This document shows positions 1-13,000 of a stretch of 64,000 nt of DNA, piece by piece. The first letter of the stretch is position 1. Each line of letters starts with the position of its first letter. The stretch comes from Sclerurus mexicanus (lineage: Eukaryota > Chordata > Aves > Passeriformes > Furnariidae). Under the pieces are notes generated by a model that was not told the DNA's origin, did no database searches, and was given only the letters and a program-made list of their open reading frames with translations. Where the stretch lies: positions 569,845 to 633,844 of the forward strand of contig VWZF01006736.1 in the NCBI GenBank assembly GCA_013396755.1, in the 5' to 3' direction. A program made the translations under genes and the position numbers.

Positions 1-979
1 GCAGTATACACAGTTGTAATCAAATATTAAGTCATATGCCATTATAAGAAAGCATTGATTAGTGCAATTGGATTTTGTAAAAGATCTATCAAAAAGATTT
101 TTTTCACATTAAAACTCATTTTTCATAAGCAACTGTTAATAAAACATTACAATTTTAATCTTTGTAATAAAGTACTGAAAATCAACTGTAGTTTTAGAGA
201 TCACTGTATCGTTGTAAATGCAATGTGACTTATGTTGCCATTTTAAATACAAAACACTGTGACAATAAATTAACAATTGAACAAATGGTGAAAAACCAAC
301 AAAACCATGCTGACCCAGCTGGATGACAATTTCCAGTGAATGCTACCTTTCTTTTGTGCTTCTGCAACATAAATATACTGCTTTGTATTGCCAATGGTAA
401 GATTTTGTAAGATATGTTCCTTGCACTAAAAAAGTACATTGCCCCAAAAATATTATTTATGGCACAGAAAAGTTAAATTATTTCTCTGTTGTTCAAGGTT
501 CAGACAAGTTTAAATGAACTTAAGTATACAAAATAAAATGTACTGGAAACATCAGAAAAAAATTCAAGCACATACATAAGTACCCCCAAATTCAAAATAA
601 AATGCATGATGCCTTTACACTGAATAAATTATCTCAGAACTTCAGTATGGCAAAGCTGCCCAAAAGCACAATCTCCTAGTTCCTTCCAAGGAAATATTCT
701 TGTACTTTGCACACATTTAATATTTTCTTCAGTTTCAAATGCCAATGCTGCCATTGTTAGTCTGATAATAATGCAGCTGTTCAGGTAACTGATGAAGTGC
801 AATATTTAGTATTTGAGAAAATGTTCATTTTTTTAAAATGACATTGTGTTGTAGATGGTTACACATTAAAATCCTGGGAGAAATAACACTGTAGGACCCT
901 CTTTTTCCAAATCATTACCCAGCCAGCTGGGTAATGAAATCTGCATTATTTGCTTTCCATTGTTGTTGGGCATCCTTCA
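1..979 (-). other. SLAIN1: SLAIN1 3' UTR (5' part)
   Basis: Directly follows the TGA at 980-982 on the minus strand, with no splice site needed. It is very AT-rich. I see no canonical AATAAA on the minus strand (TTTATT on plus); the variant ATTAAA occurs at about 154-159 and 716-721. The UTR therefore either uses a variant signal or runs past the window edge. Short open frames here (for example 230-439) look like chance. Confidence 0.75.
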
Positions 980-1055
980 TCAATAGCAGCCATCTCTCCA
1001 GTTCCCATCCCGTATCGTGCTGAGTGACGAAAGTGGCTTTGGAGGCTGAAGAAAA
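980..1055 (-). CDS. SLAIN1: SLAIN1 exon 8 (C-terminus and stop)
   Basis: The acceptor ends ...TACAG just above 1055. The first T completes the serine codon begun by the last two bases (AG) of exon 7. The exon then reads FLQPPKPLSSLSTIRDGNW and ends RDGCY-TGA, the characteristic SLAIN1 tail. It has 76 coding bases, and the phase matches the upstream exon exactly. Confidence 0.95.
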
Positions 1056-4000
1056 CTGTATTACCGGAATGACAGAAAAAAAAATGGCAAAGGAAGTCAT
1101 ATTTCATGTGAAACATCAAGGTAACAAACACCATTTACTTCTGCAGTGACACTGGCTTTGGAGCTTGCTTGGAAACATCACTCTGCTATATTACTGGCTA
1201 CACTTTAATGCACATGTAAAAGTCTATCATGAAATCAAGGCCATTTCCAAAAAGATCCCATCACTGATATTGGTCTTAAGAAGATTTGTAAAAAGATATC
1301 GGGTGAAAAACTGTAATCATGCATGTGTTGCCTCTAAATTGGAAGATTTGTTTTTTCACAGCTAAAGACAATAACCTATTTTTGTCACTACGGGCAGCAG
1401 ACATCTAATGGGAAACACCCTCCAAAAAGCTGTGTTCTGTATGCTCACAAAAAACCATCACTTTATAAAAATACTACGCAGGCACTATAGAACTTTATTA
1501 GTTCAAGAACTCTACCAAATTCTGCTCCAGACCCTCTTATCCAAGACAAGTGATGATGTGTTTCCATCCCACAGCCACAGTCAGAGAGCCACCAGTTCCA
1601 GCACTATCACTCCTGCAGGGAGTCCTCTGGGTCCTCACCCTCACACCTGGACTGCATCTCTCACCAATGAGGATTTACAAAATGCTTGATCATCTTCCAA
1701 ACCCTCCAGGTACTACCAAGAAAACCATTTAAAATAAGACTAAAAAAAGGTGCTGCCTCACTAGTAAGGCTAAGAAGAGATGGCCTTTACCATCACAATT
1801 TCTTTACACTACTTATGGGTGCATGAATTTACAATGGCAAGGAGAAAAGCAGTTAATATTTAGCCAAGTTATTTTTTTTGGCTATTATAATTTTATTTTA
1901 CAAATTATTAAAAGCACTCTCCCATCCATGTTTGATCCTATGCAGTAAATACTGAAGTTCCCTAATGTAACCCCTATATAATGCATCAATAAAATTAAAC
2001 AAGGGTATTAAAGAAGTGTATGCTGAGCTGCAATCTACCTGCGCATTTTGAGTCCTATAAACTTGTCATGCCCACAGTGCAAAGATCATCCATCTTCAAG
2101 GAACACTGATCTGGCTCTATGGCAACATATAATGCTGCTGAGGTACATTTGAAGGAAAGAAGACAAGAACCCAGACTCTCTGGACTATAGTTTTGTTACT
2201 GATTTGAATTAGCTTCTAATAAAAACACTGTTGAGAGTACAGTGTCTCACCCTCCCACTGAAAATTCTTAATTTTGTTTTTCTTTAATATTGTCTGTTGT
2301 ATGAAAAGTTACAAAATAGCAAGAGACTCATCTTCATAACCCAGAAAGGCTTTCTCACATGTTGCTATGAAAGATTTAAGAGCTCTTCAGAAGAACATGA
2401 AGTGGAGGAAAGGACAAAGAAAAAAGGAAAGAAAATCCTCTACTATAAAGAACTCTGAGAGAGTTCCAGCTGAGAGCAAAGGAGGTTATAATAGAAATCT
2501 CATGGTACAGTCTTCATCAGAAAAAGAAACCTGATGGCTCTTTATCAAAGTTTCACCGCAGTGGGTCAAAATCTGTTGTCAGTCACATCAGTGTAATCCC
2601 AAAGTAACTCAACCAAAGAGAATGTGAACACTTGAACTTATTCTGGATCTAGCCATTATGTAGTGAAAAGTATAAAAATGATGAGAGCTGAACAGTGACA
2701 GTTCATCCAACAGAAAATGAGGTGGTCACACAGGGGGCCTGCACAAGAGGAGGGATGTGTGCAATGGAAATACAGTTGGAAGAGTTAACACAAGGTGACA
2801 GAAGTTTTTCTTTGAGAAACTTCATCACCTATTAATTACAGAACATGCAGCTAGAGTTTAACTCCCAGATGTGATAAGGTGATTAAAACACAGTCTCTTT
2901 TCTCAAGCTTATTTTATTGCTTGACTTAAAAATAATTCATTTGGAGATGAAATTCTCCTGAAAAAATGCAAAAATGCATTTGCCTAACAGTACAGCTCAT
3001 TGCAAGTATGTGATACTCCAGGATTCCCTGTCTGCCTGTTGTTTCTCAGCTGCAATGGAAAAGATGGTGGTTCAACCCAAGACTGTACTAGCCAGGATAT
3101 TTCCTTCCTCACAATGCTGCAATATCACAACTTATATTTTTACAGTCTACTGCCATTTACAGCAACAGGGATGCAACTCTTTCTATTTCAGTACTCATCC
3201 TGCGACACTGAAATAGCAGTTGGTATAAGCCTGGAAGAAGGTAAGCCACGTACGTTCATGATATGAGGTTTCCATTTGTTTTCCTATTGGTGGGTGGCAA
3301 TCCATTCCTATTTATATACGATTGCATGCTATCAATTATCACTAAGGGCTACCAGCAAGCATTGTCCATCACTATTTCTGTCAAGAAATGTTTGCCAATT
3401 CAGTGACTCACCATTGTGAGACAGAAACTGTTATGTTTTATAGATTCATATGAAGGAAGAAACCAAAATCCCACAATTTCAGCCTAAGCCATCCACACAG
3501 AGAAAGAGATCTGTTTAAGTCTTACCTTCGAACTGGCTGTGCAATTTTACTTCTGGGAATGCCACTCCCATTGATGGCCAGTGATGGTCTTGGAAGAGCA
3601 CTGCGTCCTACAATCCCTTGACTGGCAGTCTTGTTTGGCATTGGGATCCCAGTGTTAGAATGTAACTGTGAGTTGCTGGACACTGGAATACTGCTACTAC
3701 TACTACTACCTTGTACAGTTGGGCTTACATAGGCAGTAGCTTTGAGAGGCTGTCTGACAGACACTGGAAAATGTCCCACACTGTGAACTCGGTGCTGAAG
3801 CTGTCCTGGTGATGGAACTGTGAAAAGTGATAGAAAAGGAAGTAACGAGGTCAATATGCAAAAGATAAGGCCAGGTAGTAATGTTCATTTCTAGATAGAT
3901 CTGAATAGGGATAAACACATCATTCTACAATTTACTTGCTGACTACAAACTGCTGAAAAACCCTTTTGGATCCAAGGCTGTATCCAGTAATACTGCACTG

Positions 4001-7000
4001 AACTAAAATACCATGTTCCACCACCATCCTGAACAAAAATCCCAGCCCATATTCATTCTTTGTCTCCTCAAAGACAATTCATTAGCTGTTATAAGCACAC
4101 TAAATCCACCTAAACACTTAGAACTTTAAACAGGAGAAAATGCTGAAGGTATAAATTAATTAATTACTGCTAGATTGTTTCAATTTTTGGAAGGTGGCTT
4201 GCAATAACTACATATTATTCAAGCAACATTGCTTTAAAGCACTATGAAACATCACAGAAGTCTGAGCTTTATATATAAAAACAATAAAAAGGCTATAAAA
4301 AGGTATTGAATGTAACAGCATATTCCAAGGCCGATGTTATGTAAACTATCATTTTAAATCAATGGTATGAGTTCAAGAAGCTTTATATATAGATTTTCTA
4401 CCCAACCCTGCCCTCTAGTGTACATTCGACATGCATCAGTTTCAGAGACCACGTATCAAAAGCAAACTGTCAAAAGCCTGAAGCACATAAACTAACACAC
4501 CATATCTAGAGCAATCCTTTTTCAAGTCTTTGAAAAATAACATCTTAAAATCATTTAAAGACACAGAAGAAATTTCAGAGCTGTGATTCAATTAAACTAT
4601 ACTGGCAATATATTGTTATGGAACTCTTGTAACAGGTCCTTAAATACCCCAGCACAGCCACTTATTAGAAATGGTTTTTAAAGAAATTATTTCAGAAAAA
4701 TGGCATTTTATACAAACACACATATATGAGAGCATAAATACACAGATAAATAGGTATTTCTAAAATATTAAATAAAATTAAACTCTCAGTGCACTACCAT
4801 GCAAATTCAGGTGGGAACCTGAACTCCTTCCATTCTCCTATTCAAACAGGAACAAAATACAACAAAATAAATCCTTCAGCCAAGAATACTTCCTAGAAAA
4901 GGTTCAATTTAATATTTGGAAGGCATTTGTAAATTCTGTTCAAATTTGAAAGAAAACACCCACAGAAAATTTTTTTCCAACTTTTCCCTCCAAAATCTCA
5001 TAGGGCATGGAATGCATACATTAAATCCTTTTTTCTGCCTGGGTCCAATGAAATCCACTTTTTCCAATTCCTCTCAAAAGTACCTCAACCACTGTGCTGG
5101 AAAAGATGGGTTTGGATCTTGATCAATTTTGTTCACATTCTATATTAATAATTCAACATCCACTAGACCAATGCCCCCTTCACCCTCCCCATCAAGAAGA
5201 CACCTAAATTAAACAAATTACAGAGCCATTTTAATTCCCTCACTAAAAAAGTACATTATACTTGAGGATCTAATGTTTACTACATTTGCTTGGAAGAAAG
5301 CAGCTCAAATTCAGTAGGAGAGAAGTCATGTATTTCAAGACAGTATTTTTACAGTGTACTGTAAAACCAACACTGTATAAATTACCAAGAAAAGTAGTTT
5401 TCAAGTGTAATTTTATATGAATTAATTGCATTATTAGTGCTTCTACAACACTATTACTACTTATAATTTCAGTTTTAACGTTGGCATGGGCAAAGGAAAA
5501 AATGATGAAGAAACTCTCAATAACAAGACTGGCAAAATTTACTTTCAACAGCAGAAACTCTGAAATTCTGAGCTATGTTAAAATCTGATGCAAAAGAACA
5601 ATTTGCTTTTATCTTTTTAACTAACAAAGAACAAAGGATCAGTGACTGCGTGATGTATTTTACCACTTTATTGATTCCTTGCACACAGCCTAAGAACACA
5701 GGTACTTACTACTTGACTGCATCCTTGAAATGCCATTACTTGCTCCATGTAAATTGGAATCAAAGCTCTGACTATTCCTCACAGTGACGGGAGAACTAGC
5801 AAAGCCAGCGTTACTGTTAACGGTGGGGGTACTTGGCATCCGAGCAAGGTTAGGCATGCTTCTTCGAAGTTTATCTGAAGCAAAAGAAGACAACATCCAT
5901 AGTCAGGTCAGACTTCTCAACAAACACCAGCAGACTCCAAATCAATTCTGTAGAAGATCAAAATTACAACAAATTACTTCAAAACAAAGAAAGGTTTTGC
6001 TCCGCAAGAGTAATATGAATATGGTATTGACAGCCCAAAAATTGAACACTTCTATTTTAATAGCATGATTATTCACAAATAATTTTAAAGATATCAAGAG
6101 GCAGTACATGTGCAGAATTGCGAGGATTTAAACAATAAAATCTCACAATAAGTTTCACATAGATGTGTAAAGTAGGTCAGGTGAATCATGCCCTAAATGT
6201 GCCTGTTTCTTTGCAGTGAATACAAAAAAAAGGCTGCAGTGACAGTAAGACACACATATTTACACTCTGGATGTCCAAAGACCAGTGAGATGAATCCATC
6301 CTAAGTGACTAAAGTCCTGCTTTCAGATGCCAATGAGATGCTAAAAACGTTCCATTCAGAACCTAACTGTATTAGCATGTTACGTTCCTGCAGGTGGCCA
6401 CATGCAAAACCTGCTAAGTCTTGGTGCTGTTCAGTTGCTTGGAGCCCTGTGTTGACATCAGAATTTTCAAATCTCCTGCTTCTCCTTCCTACCTCACTTG
6501 TGGCACCTGATTTAGTAAGCTTTTTCAGAATAGGTCTGTAGGGCCTTCCACAAAAAGAAAGCTGCAAATATCCCAAATGTTTTTGAGGCAGGTTCAACAG
6601 CTAAGGAAAGTGTCTAAGAGGTCAGAAGATGTCTGCAACCCCATTCACGCTAGTTGATTTGGAGAGAGAAGTTGAAACCAAGTCTGACATGTCAAGACTT
6701 CCCAACCACAATAGCATCATGTAATCTAAACTGAAGCTCTTTTGGTCTCTTCTGCCACCAGGCCAAAGGGAGATGACTCAGTTCTGTATAATCACAAGAG
6801 ATTGGCAGTGGCAGAAAGGCACAGACTAAATGACCTCGTCTGAATTGTCTTCTGTGACATGACAGACTTCAGTAAAGCACCACTGTGAAGAAATAATGGG
6901 TCATTTATTAAACTGTCATTGACAACACCACCTAGGTTTGCTTATTGACCGGGTTCAGAAGCAGTGGTGTGCCCTGCTGAGGTGGTTGTGTCTTTCCTGG

Positions 7001-10000
7001 TACCGTGGTCAGCATAGAGGCCACCAGCTCCTGTTCATGACATCGGTTCCAGTGCCTGGAAGATGTCTGCCCTCAGTTCTTACACTGTAGCAGAAAGCAG
7101 GGATATGCTCGTCTTGTAATAGGCAGCTACAACTGTTCTCTCCAAAGGCAAGCAGAGCATTTCCAGGTTGATGTTTTAAGTTAATGCACAGGAACAACAC
7201 ACGACACTGCTTGGAATTGTTGGTATGGGTCAACCTTCTAGCTCACACAGGGCAAGTTCAGTCCACAGAAACAAAAGATTTATTTAGAAATTTCTGTTAT
7301 CAGTCCACATAAATACATAACCTATTTAGCACCATCATGAGCTCCTCTAATCCTTAAAGCTGCTAACAAGTGTAAAGTAATAAGAAGTGACAGTACAATT
7401 CCATCTATGCAAGTTATTAGGACTCACTAACAGTAACTTCAATATATGTGATGTCTATGTAACTCCAGCAAAGTGTGTCACAGCAAGATTACATCATCTC
7501 CAGCAGGAAAAAGGAAATGCAAGTCTGAATCCCTGGCCAAATCCTAATAAAGAATCACTTCAAGGTTTGGTCCTTCACCAAAGAGTTAAGAGTTGTGCTT
7601 TAGTGACTAATTATTGACACTGGCAGACTGAAACTGTCAATGGCACAGCAATGAGCATTAGCAGAGTGATTAACCCTGTTGTTCAGTCAGGTGGTAAGTA
7701 TTAATATCACTGATGTAACAATGATAAAGCAGTTATCAGGCTTTCAAAACTGTCCTGGGAATGCAAACAACGGTATCCACACAGCTTCTGTATGTCTCCA
7801 TTTCTGACATACTCATGAATTTTGTGAACTGAAAAGAGACCCATCCTCCTATGATGCAATTCTTGGCCCAGTGTGGTAGAAGATTCATGAATATGGGATG
7901 TCTGTAGCTACTGTTAATTCTGGAGCCCTACCCTATTGTTTAAATCCTAGGTCCTCAAATCTTAGGTCAACATTACAGCACTTGGCAGAAAAGGTTGGAG
8001 CAGCAGGATTGTGGTAGGGAAAACTGCACTGTATAAAATAGCTTTTCTAATACTACGTTGTATATGGAATTTCTTAGACTCTACAGGCTCTTTCAACTCA
8101 GGGACTGCATCAGCCACCCCAGGCATAATCTGTGCCTTCAACTGTCCAGTGGATGCAGCTACAACAGGAGAAAAATAGGTACAGAAGTAGCCTGGATTTC
8201 CTCCATGTCATGGGTGGCCACGTCTTTCGTCTCCTGTTCATCAGCCCCTTCTTGTTCCAGCAGTCTGCTCTGCTGCTGATTCATTCAGTCCTCAGGCAGC
8301 AGATTCCTGCTGCACCTGCAAATTGTCATCCATCAATCAGCTGCATTACTTCTTTGATGGGTCCTTGTGTCTGCTGTGATAAATGGCCCTGAAAAGCAAT
8401 GAAAATAGCAGGTCAGTTTTGTGTTTGGGGAAAACCCAAAAACGTTCGCCTTGATGGCAATTTGCAGCTTTTATCTCCTTGGATGATGTATCCTCTTTCA
8501 TCTCTTTCTTGAAGTTTGCTCTGTCACCTGCTCCCTTCCTAAAAACAGTGGAAATAGTCTTAAAGACATTTTATTTGTAAATGAAACGCTGGCTTTTGTG
8601 GGCTTAATATAGGGAAGCAGAAGGTGGGAGTTATGTGATTTTAATATTATGTCAGGCCACTGAGATGTGAGTAGGTATGAACTTGCTGGAAATATATGAG
8701 AAGAAAACAAAAATATTTTTCCAAGTTGCTAGTAGCAAATGTTTCCTTTCCAGACCTCTTTGTCTACTAAGACTGACGAGAAAAATCAACAGAGAGGAGG
8801 AGTGAAGGAGTAGAGTTGAGATGTATTCTCAGGTGTATTGTTCAAGTAGTCCTGTTCCTGATGAATGGTGAAATTTGCTACAGTTTCTCCTACTTCTTCT
8901 GCACTAATCTGGTTCAGTGACAAACCTAAAAAAATCATCAGTTGCTTGCAGTTTATTCTGTCAGGAAAATGTGGATAATAAGACCAGTAAGAGATGCCAA
9001 AGGACCTACACCTGTTTGGGAAACAACTGGACATGGCATTTAGTGCCATCACAAGGTGGCGATCAGTCAAAGGTTGGACTTGATCTCAGACGTCTCTTCC
9101 AACCTAAATGATTCTGTGATTCTGTGATTTTACAGCATCCATAGTTACTGTGACCCATTAATGAGTCTCAACTATAATTAAGGCTGAAAAAAATATGATG
9201 TTTAAGTAGGATGCAGCCATATGAAGTATCACAGATGCATCTTCACCTTTCCTAGCCTTCTTTGAGATAAAATAATATGACCTACAGGCATTGCATTGCT
9301 GAAATATTTGGAAGTGTGAAGAAAATTCAAGGACAGGTCATGCAAAGGGAGTTAATTGGTTTCTGATTACTGCCACCTACTCATAATAATTCATGCATAT
9401 ACACACATGCTTGTCATTTCATAAGCACTCTTTACGTGGCATACATTGATTGCCCTTGTTTCACATATCTGCAGTAGAACGAAACATCAAAAATCACCTG
9501 AACTGCATGTTTACACTTTTCTCCACATGTGGCATCCACGCTGAAACAGCCCACTGCCTACAGCACAAGAAAAACTGGGAACGGTGAAATACAGGATCAT
9601 CTGCCCTCAGCTAAAAATGTGCATGAAAAGGCCACCCCCAGCACAGCTCATATTCACTACTGCTGAGAAACAGGTCGAAAAGGAGGCAGAAGTGTTGCTT
9701 ATTTTGTCAAACATTCCACAAAAGTACAGTGAAGACAGCAGTTGACCTCTTACTCAGCTGCTTCAGTTCTGATTTTTTCCAGTAAGCTCTTCCCTGGATG
9801 CTATTTCTTCTCCGAAGTCAACCTGGGATTAGTGGCCCAGCTTCTTCCTGGCAGGACACCAGAACAGGCAGCACTTGTCTTCTGTCTTCTGATCCCAGCA
9901 CCGCTGGTGGCCGTCCCCATTCCACTGTTTCTTTTTTTTCCCCTTCCCTGACCTAATACTATCACCGGCTGAAGATTAATATCCATGTAGCACACAAACA

Positions 10001-13000
10001 AACCTTGCTCTCGGAGCAAAGCTGCCTCAGAAGAGATGCACTCTTGGTGGGATGCCAGATGGGGACTTGTGTAGCAGTTCTTGAAAAGTATCATCTTCTA
10101 GCTGCCAAAACACCTCAGACGATGAGACTCTCCTTGTAAGGAGGGCTTAGGTTGACTCTACAGTGAAGTGTCTTAAAACACATTTATTCCTGCATTGTTA
10201 TTCTCTGCAAGTGTTGGCAATGTTTTATTTGAACAAGACAACTCACAAGCCTTGCCAAAAGCGCAGTATTATCAAGGAATGTGATACAATGAATCAGAAT
10301 TATTACTGGCAGTATGTCACTGTTTGATCTACATGAGCAATTTCTTACACAAAGTTAAATCCTTCACACAAACCCTGCAAATTCAACTCTGCCTTATATG
10401 TATTGTATGCACAAGTATGCACATAAGAAAAAAATTTATGCTTCTCTGTTTTAAATACTATGTTCTATATTATGTACATATTCAGAGTGTGTTCTCAAAA
10501 TCATTAACAAACTTGTAGACTATAACACCTTCAGTCTAAGGGATTAATTTCTCTTCCTTATGTCCAAAGACTTAGATCAGTATCTGCATTATAGTTGTAA
10601 CAGTTATAACATTTATGACATCCAAAATACACCAGGGTCTTGTTAAAGGTCTGTGGAGTCATCAGCTGATACAACAGAGACATCACTGGGTAAAAACGTA
10701 AATATGGATTATCAACTAAAAGTAAGTTCTTCAGTTAACTGAGTGACACCGTTCTTAATGATTGTCAATACCTATATTTTGCTAATGTTGAACATTTTAT
10801 TCAGAAGTGTTACTTCATCTTGCCCTGGCTTCACAGGCATATGTCTCCCACCACAGACAGTTAGGCCAATTAAAGATTTTTCCATTATCCTTCCATGACT
10901 TCTCCCAGTGATCATTATTCTCAATGTAACTTCAAAGGTGGCAAATTGGTGGTAAGATTATTTTTCTTGTTTTCTTTAATAAAGTTTGTACCAACTTTCT
11001 AGAGAAAATTCTCTCCTTCTTACTGAACAAGAGATGGTTATGAGGAGAAAAACACTTCATAAATCAGGAGGAAGAGACTTTTTCCCACGTCTCCAAACAC
11101 AAATCAATGTTAGTCTGCACCGAACTGATATCTAAACACCAGTCTACTGTCCCTGAAATGCTCTTCTGTATCTGCCTGGAGTTTGCTTAAAAACCCCCCA
11201 AACAACAAATAGAAACCACATTTGCAGCTTTCAAAATGTGGCACAGGTGCTGTGACAGCCAATGAAGTTCACAGTATTTTGCTTGAGAAATGTTGCTCCC
11301 CAGAAGAGCAGGAAATAAATTAACTTATAACTACTAATTTCTGGAAAATAAAATAAAATTTTTTCAAGGGAATGGCCTGTTTATGAAGGCATAAACCAAG
11401 ATAAAAACTTAAAAATCAACATGAAAAGGTAATGGAAAATATACATTGAAACTAACCACATAGAATGCACAGCTACTCCATGAATGATGTATTTTCACCT
11501 GCCCCTTCTTACTATATTATAATGAACTCCTTCTTTACCTGGAAAAAATTGTCCAAAATACAGTTTCCAATTTTCAGGTATTATAAAAATGGATGCTTTA
11601 AAATGCACACGAAATAATGGTTGCCAGGATAAAAATGTATGAGTAAGCTGATCTCAAGACCTGGAAAGTGAGCCTAAACACAAGAAGAGCAATCCCATTT
11701 TCAGTATCTTGTCTATCCTGGATTTTGACTGCTCTGGATGATTTCACAGCACTATAGTTCTGTTACATCCTGTTTCAGAACATCAGAAGTAATAAAGAGT
11801 ATAAATATTAACATCAATTAAAAAAAATAATGACTAAATAGAAATAAAATATATTTGTTAAAAAGTTAAAATGAAAACAATTACTTCTGTGTCTCAGTAA
11901 GAAAAAGAAGTGTATATTTATGGACAACGTGAAGCAGAAATCACCTTGGGTTTATGACTTTTAGTTGTTTCTTAAATGAAAATGACTACATATAAAGTAC
12001 TCTTGATATTAATAGATATCAATATTTTAAGTTGCTAACCATTAACTTCGTCAAGTTAGAGGAAGGAGAGCTATAAACATAATCTTTCCACTGCAAACAT
12101 ATTAAAAGCTTTATTAAATTATAAACCACAAACTAACTAGATGGACACAGCTAGTTACAACAGATACTCGAAAGCTATTCACCTCCTGTCTCTCTTGGAT
12201 CTACTTTAAATGACCTATTTCTGACCAACTGATTACAAAATTCCTGAAAACCAGAATACCTTAGAAAGTTCATAAACGCAATTTTTCTGACATTACTTAT
12301 CATTCAGACAATTCAGCTGATTTAGAGAGAGGGTGCAATTAAACAAGGGGAAAAAAAGATCTATTTCATACAAAGCTTTTCTATTAGTGCATTCTTGTTA
12401 GAATTGGCAATAAAACATATTAGAAAGCAAACATAACATACACACTCTACAGGCAACAGCTGCAAAAACGTTGTTTAAGAGGTTAACAACAGGTACACCT
12501 ACAGGCTATACTACAACTGGCCCCAAAGACACCTTAAACACATCATAACATATTTCACAACATACTTATATTTTCTCACATTTGCCACTTTATGCTAGTG
12601 TTTACCAGGAGCCTTCCAATACAGCAAGTGGCTGGGGACTGACAGTAAACACGACTGGCACCATTCACTCTGACATGGGTGGGACAAAGCAAGATAAAGA
12701 ACCTGGGCCTGAGAGTGGGGGCTAGATGGTGTGGTATATTAAACCAGAAGAATGTAATTTTATTTTAAAATAGACGTATAGCAATTTAAAACAGGGCAAA
12801 GTGTCAAAATTACAGCAGGGGCAGCACTTTGCTACAGTACACTGGCAAGAATAATGTGAGCTCAAAATTATGGCTTCAAACACAGTTGGAAAACATCTGT
12901 GAGCACATTCTCACCCCAAGCAAAGGCAGAAGATTAGTAGGGTGCCAGAAACTGCAAACAATTTCTCTGCTACCTAAAACACAATCCTGTGGATGGAGAA

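Noticed and set aside
1408..1732. Ser/Thr/His-rich open frames in intron 7 as an alternative SLAIN1 exon
   Set aside because: They are on the opposite strand to SLAIN1 and have no similarity to it.
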